The notes below the pieces were generated by a model. It was given only the letters and a program-made list of their open reading frames with translations. It searched no databases and was not told the DNA's origin. From a virus, in IMG/VR virus record IMGVR_UViG_3300013014_000118, positions 1 through 25,836 of that record: a stretch of DNA of 25,836 nt; one strand, given 5' to 3'. Below are positions 24,294 through 25,836 of the stretch, piece by piece. Numbering within the stretch: position 1 is the stretch's first letter; every line of letters starts with the position of its first letter. Position numbers and translations under genes: made by a program.

Positions 24294-24435
24294 AGATTGG
24301 TTAGATAAAGTAGCATTAGCAGCATCCGTTTATTGTGAGTTGCCAAATACTAATGAAGCAGAGATTGATAAGTTTATTGAATTTTTATTTTATGCATATG
24401 GGTATGATAAGGTCTTAGAGGTAAAGAAACGATGA
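24283..24435 (+). CDS. Small hypothetical protein (50 aa) between gp55 and gp47
   Basis: A 50-residue reading frame that overlaps the end of gp55 by 11 bases and whose stop overlaps the gp47 start (ATGA). The sequence starts MADKDWLDKVALAASVYCEL, followed by a second helix-like stretch EAEIDKFIEFLFYAYGYDKVLEVKKR. It looks like two amphipathic helices. I do not recognise it. The exact nesting between two real genes with coupling overlaps at both ends argues that it is translated. It may be a small regulator or an accessory protein of the adjacent sigma factor or nuclease, but nothing in the sequence decides this. Confidence 0.7.
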   Translation: MADKDWLDKVALAASVYCELPNTNEAEIDKFIEFLFYAYGYDKVLEVKKR

Positions 24436-25487
24436 GAGTAGCAATCATAACAGATCAACACTTTGGCGCTCGTGGCGATAGTATACAGTGTCTAGATTAC
24501 TATGAGAATTTTTATGCAAATGTTTTCTTTCCTAAATTAAAGGAAGAAAACATTACTACAATGCTTATTCTTGGCGATACTTTTGATCGTCGTAAATTTA
24601 TAAACTTTAATACACTTTCTCGCACTAAGAAGATGTTCTTCGATAAGGCTTTCGAAGCTGGTATCCTAATCACTATGATTGCTGGAAATCATGATACGTA
24701 TTTTAAGAACACCAACGAAGTCAATAGTCCTGAACTAACATTAAAAGAGTACAGTAACATTGTCATTGTTACAAGACCAGAAACCGTTAATGTTTTTGGA
24801 ACACCTGTTTGTTTTCTCCCTTGGATCTGTGCAGATAACTATGCAGATTCAATGAATGAAATTAAGAACACTACAGCTGAGATTTGTATGGGTCACCTTG
24901 AGATCTCAGGTTTTGCAATGTATAGAGGAGTAGAATCTCATGACGGATTATCTAAAGAGTCGTTTAATAAGTTTGATATGGTTTTTTCCGGACACTATCA
25001 TCATCGTTCTGACGACGGCCATGTGTTTTATCTTGGCAACCCGTATGAATTAACATGGCAGGACTATAAAGATCCTCGAGGTTTCCATCTCTTTGATCTT
25101 GATACTCGTAAATTGGAATTCATTCAGAATCCATATAGTCTATTTGAACGCTATGAATATGATGATACTAAAGAAGATCCAGACGGAGTTGATACAAGCT
25201 TTGTAACTGATAAGTATGTAAAGATAGTTGTTATTAATAAGACTGACTTCTATAAATTTGATAAGTTTATCAATCGAGTTTATCTTCGTAATCCACTCGA
25301 AGTAAAGATCATTGAAAATTTCTCAGAGTTTAGCGACGGTCAGGTTGATGAGAACATCAACTTAGAAGATACGTCGAGTGTATTGTCTGATTATATCGAC
25401 TCTGTTGAAACTGACGTCGACAAAGATAAGGTGAAGAATTTTATGAAAGCTTTATACACTGAAGCACTTAATAAGGATGTTGTCTAA
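24432..25487 (+). CDS. gp47: Recombination nuclease subunit gp47 (Mre11/SbcD family)
   Basis: A 351-residue metallophosphoesterase nuclease (T4 gp47: 339). Metal-binding motifs in order: D8-x-H10 in ITDQH, GDTFDRR with D49, GNHD at 85-88, GH at 154-155, and GHYHH at 187-191. With gp46 it forms the Mre11/Rad50-like complex that resects double-strand ends to give 3' single strands for UvsX-UvsY recombination, and in T4 it also helps degrade host DNA. The acidic C-terminal region (after ~230) is less conserved and probably carries the gp46-binding helices. The ATG overlaps the stop of the 50-residue gene, and the stop overlaps the gp46 start by one base (TAATG), so the three are translationally coupled. 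Confidence 0.95.
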   Translation: MRVAIITDQHFGARGDSIQCLDYYENFYANVFFPKLKEENITTMLILGDTFDRRKFINFNTLSRTKKMFFDKAFEAGILITMIAGNHDTYFKNTNEVNSPELTLKEYSNIVIVTRPETVNVFGTPVCFLPWICADNYADSMNEIKNTTAEICMGHLEISGFAMYRGVESHDGLSKESFNKFDMVFSGHYHHRSDDGHVFYLGNPYELTWQDYKDPRGFHLFDLDTRKLEFIQNPYSLFERYEYDDTKEDPDGVDTSFVTDKYVKIVVINKTDFYKFDKFINRVYLRNPLEVKIIENFSEFSDGQVDENINLEDTSSVLSDYIDSVETDVDKDKVKNFMKALYTEALNKDVV

Positions 25488-25836
25488 TGCTGATTTTTAA
25501 AACGTTGACTTGGCAAAACTTTCTATCAACAGGTAATTCGGCAAACACAATCATCCTCAACAAATCTGCAAGTACTTTAGTCATTGGCAAGAATGGCGAA
25601 GGTAAGTCTACGATGTTAGACGCATTAACGTTTGCGCTGTTTGGTAAACCATTCCGTAACATCAACAAACCACAATTGATAAACTCGATTAATGGTAAAG
25701 GTTGTGTAGTTACTATTGAGTTTGAAATTGGCACTGCACAATATAAAATTGTTCGTGGAATTAAACCCGGTATTTTCGAGATTTATCTTGATGGTGTTAT
25801 GATTAACCAAGACGCAGCAGCTAAAGATTATCAAAA
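25487..25836 (+). CDS. gp46: Recombination nuclease ATPase gp46 (Rad50/SbcC family), 3' end cut by window edge
   Basis: Only the first 116 codons are in the window; T4 gp46 is about 560 residues. The N-terminus (MLIFKTLTWQNFLSTGN) followed by Walker A GKNGEGKS (34-41) and then MLDALTFALFGKPFR is the classic Rad50/SbcC/gp46 N-terminal ATPase start. The protein is an SMC-like ATPase with a long coiled coil that controls the gp47 nuclease. Its ATG shares one base with the gp47 stop. The coiled coil, zinc hook and Walker B lie beyond the right edge. Confidence 0.95.
   Translation, partial: MLIFKTLTWQNFLSTGNSANTIILNKSASTLVIGKNGEGKSTMLDALTFALFGKPFRNINKPQLINSINGKGCVVTIEFEIGTAQYKIVRGIKPGIFEIYLDGVMINQDAAAKDYQ

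Noticed and set aside
1-25836. tRNA, integrase, insertion sequence, homing endonuclease, intein or auxiliary metabolic genes
   Set aside because: I looked for them on both strands and saw no supporting cloverleaf, recombinase motif, terminal repeat or metabolic enzyme signature.

Overview
This window is a piece of a T4-superfamily phage genome (tailed phage with a contractile tail, distant from T4 itself). Every gene I can support is on the + strand and genes are tightly packed. The order neck-terminase-tail-portal-prohead-capsid-UvsY-UvsW-sigma factor-gp47-gp46 is the T4 core order in the compact arrangement known from marine and freshwater (cyanophage- or pelagiphage-like) relatives. The DNA is AT-rich. 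No tRNA, integrase, host gene or auxiliary metabolic gene is visible, so the host cannot be named from this window.

Region 1 (1-8838) is an accessory adhesin/fibre region. A small fibre-like gene (cut by the left edge) is followed by a 1160-residue Gly/Ser/Thr-rich repeat protein. The arrangement then repeats: a second small fibre-like gene, an extra 72-residue gene, and a 1314-residue relative of the giant protein. The giants share an N-terminal motif, a central module and a C-terminal region. They also share a supermodule of about 192-201 residues, present about three times in the first and four times in the second.

Region 2 (8857-20684) is the virion core: gp13, gp14, gp15, gp17, gp18, gp19, gp20, gp67-like, an unknown beta-rich protein, gp21, gp22 and gp23. 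No gp16 lies between gp15 and gp17, and no gp24 follows gp23. Sites matching the T4 late promoter (TATAAATA, or NATAAATA as in cyanophages) precede the second fibre cassette, gp13, gp18, gp19, the unknown gene, gp22 and the tube-like gene after gp23. A UUCG-loop terminator follows gp23.

Region 3 (20759-23572) holds a second tail-tube-like protein, the recombination mediator UvsY, the helicase UvsW, and a small unknown protein that appears to start at TTG. Region 4 (23573-25836) starts with the only longer gap, 124 bases. It holds a host-type -35/-10 promoter with paired TTGTACAA palindromes. The promoter should drive the late sigma factor gp55, a 50-residue protein, and the recombination nuclease pair gp47/gp46 (gp46 is cut by the right edge). 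The logic is T4-like: a host-type promoter makes gp55, and gp55 then directs RNA polymerase to the TATAAATA sites upstream of the virion genes.

The most unusual content is the duplicated giant-adhesin cassette. Other points worth attention are a terminator/promoter/start-codon junction after gp23 that predicts a leaderless mRNA, a stem-loop at the predicted 5' end of the gp18 transcript, and the unknown protein between gp67 and gp21.
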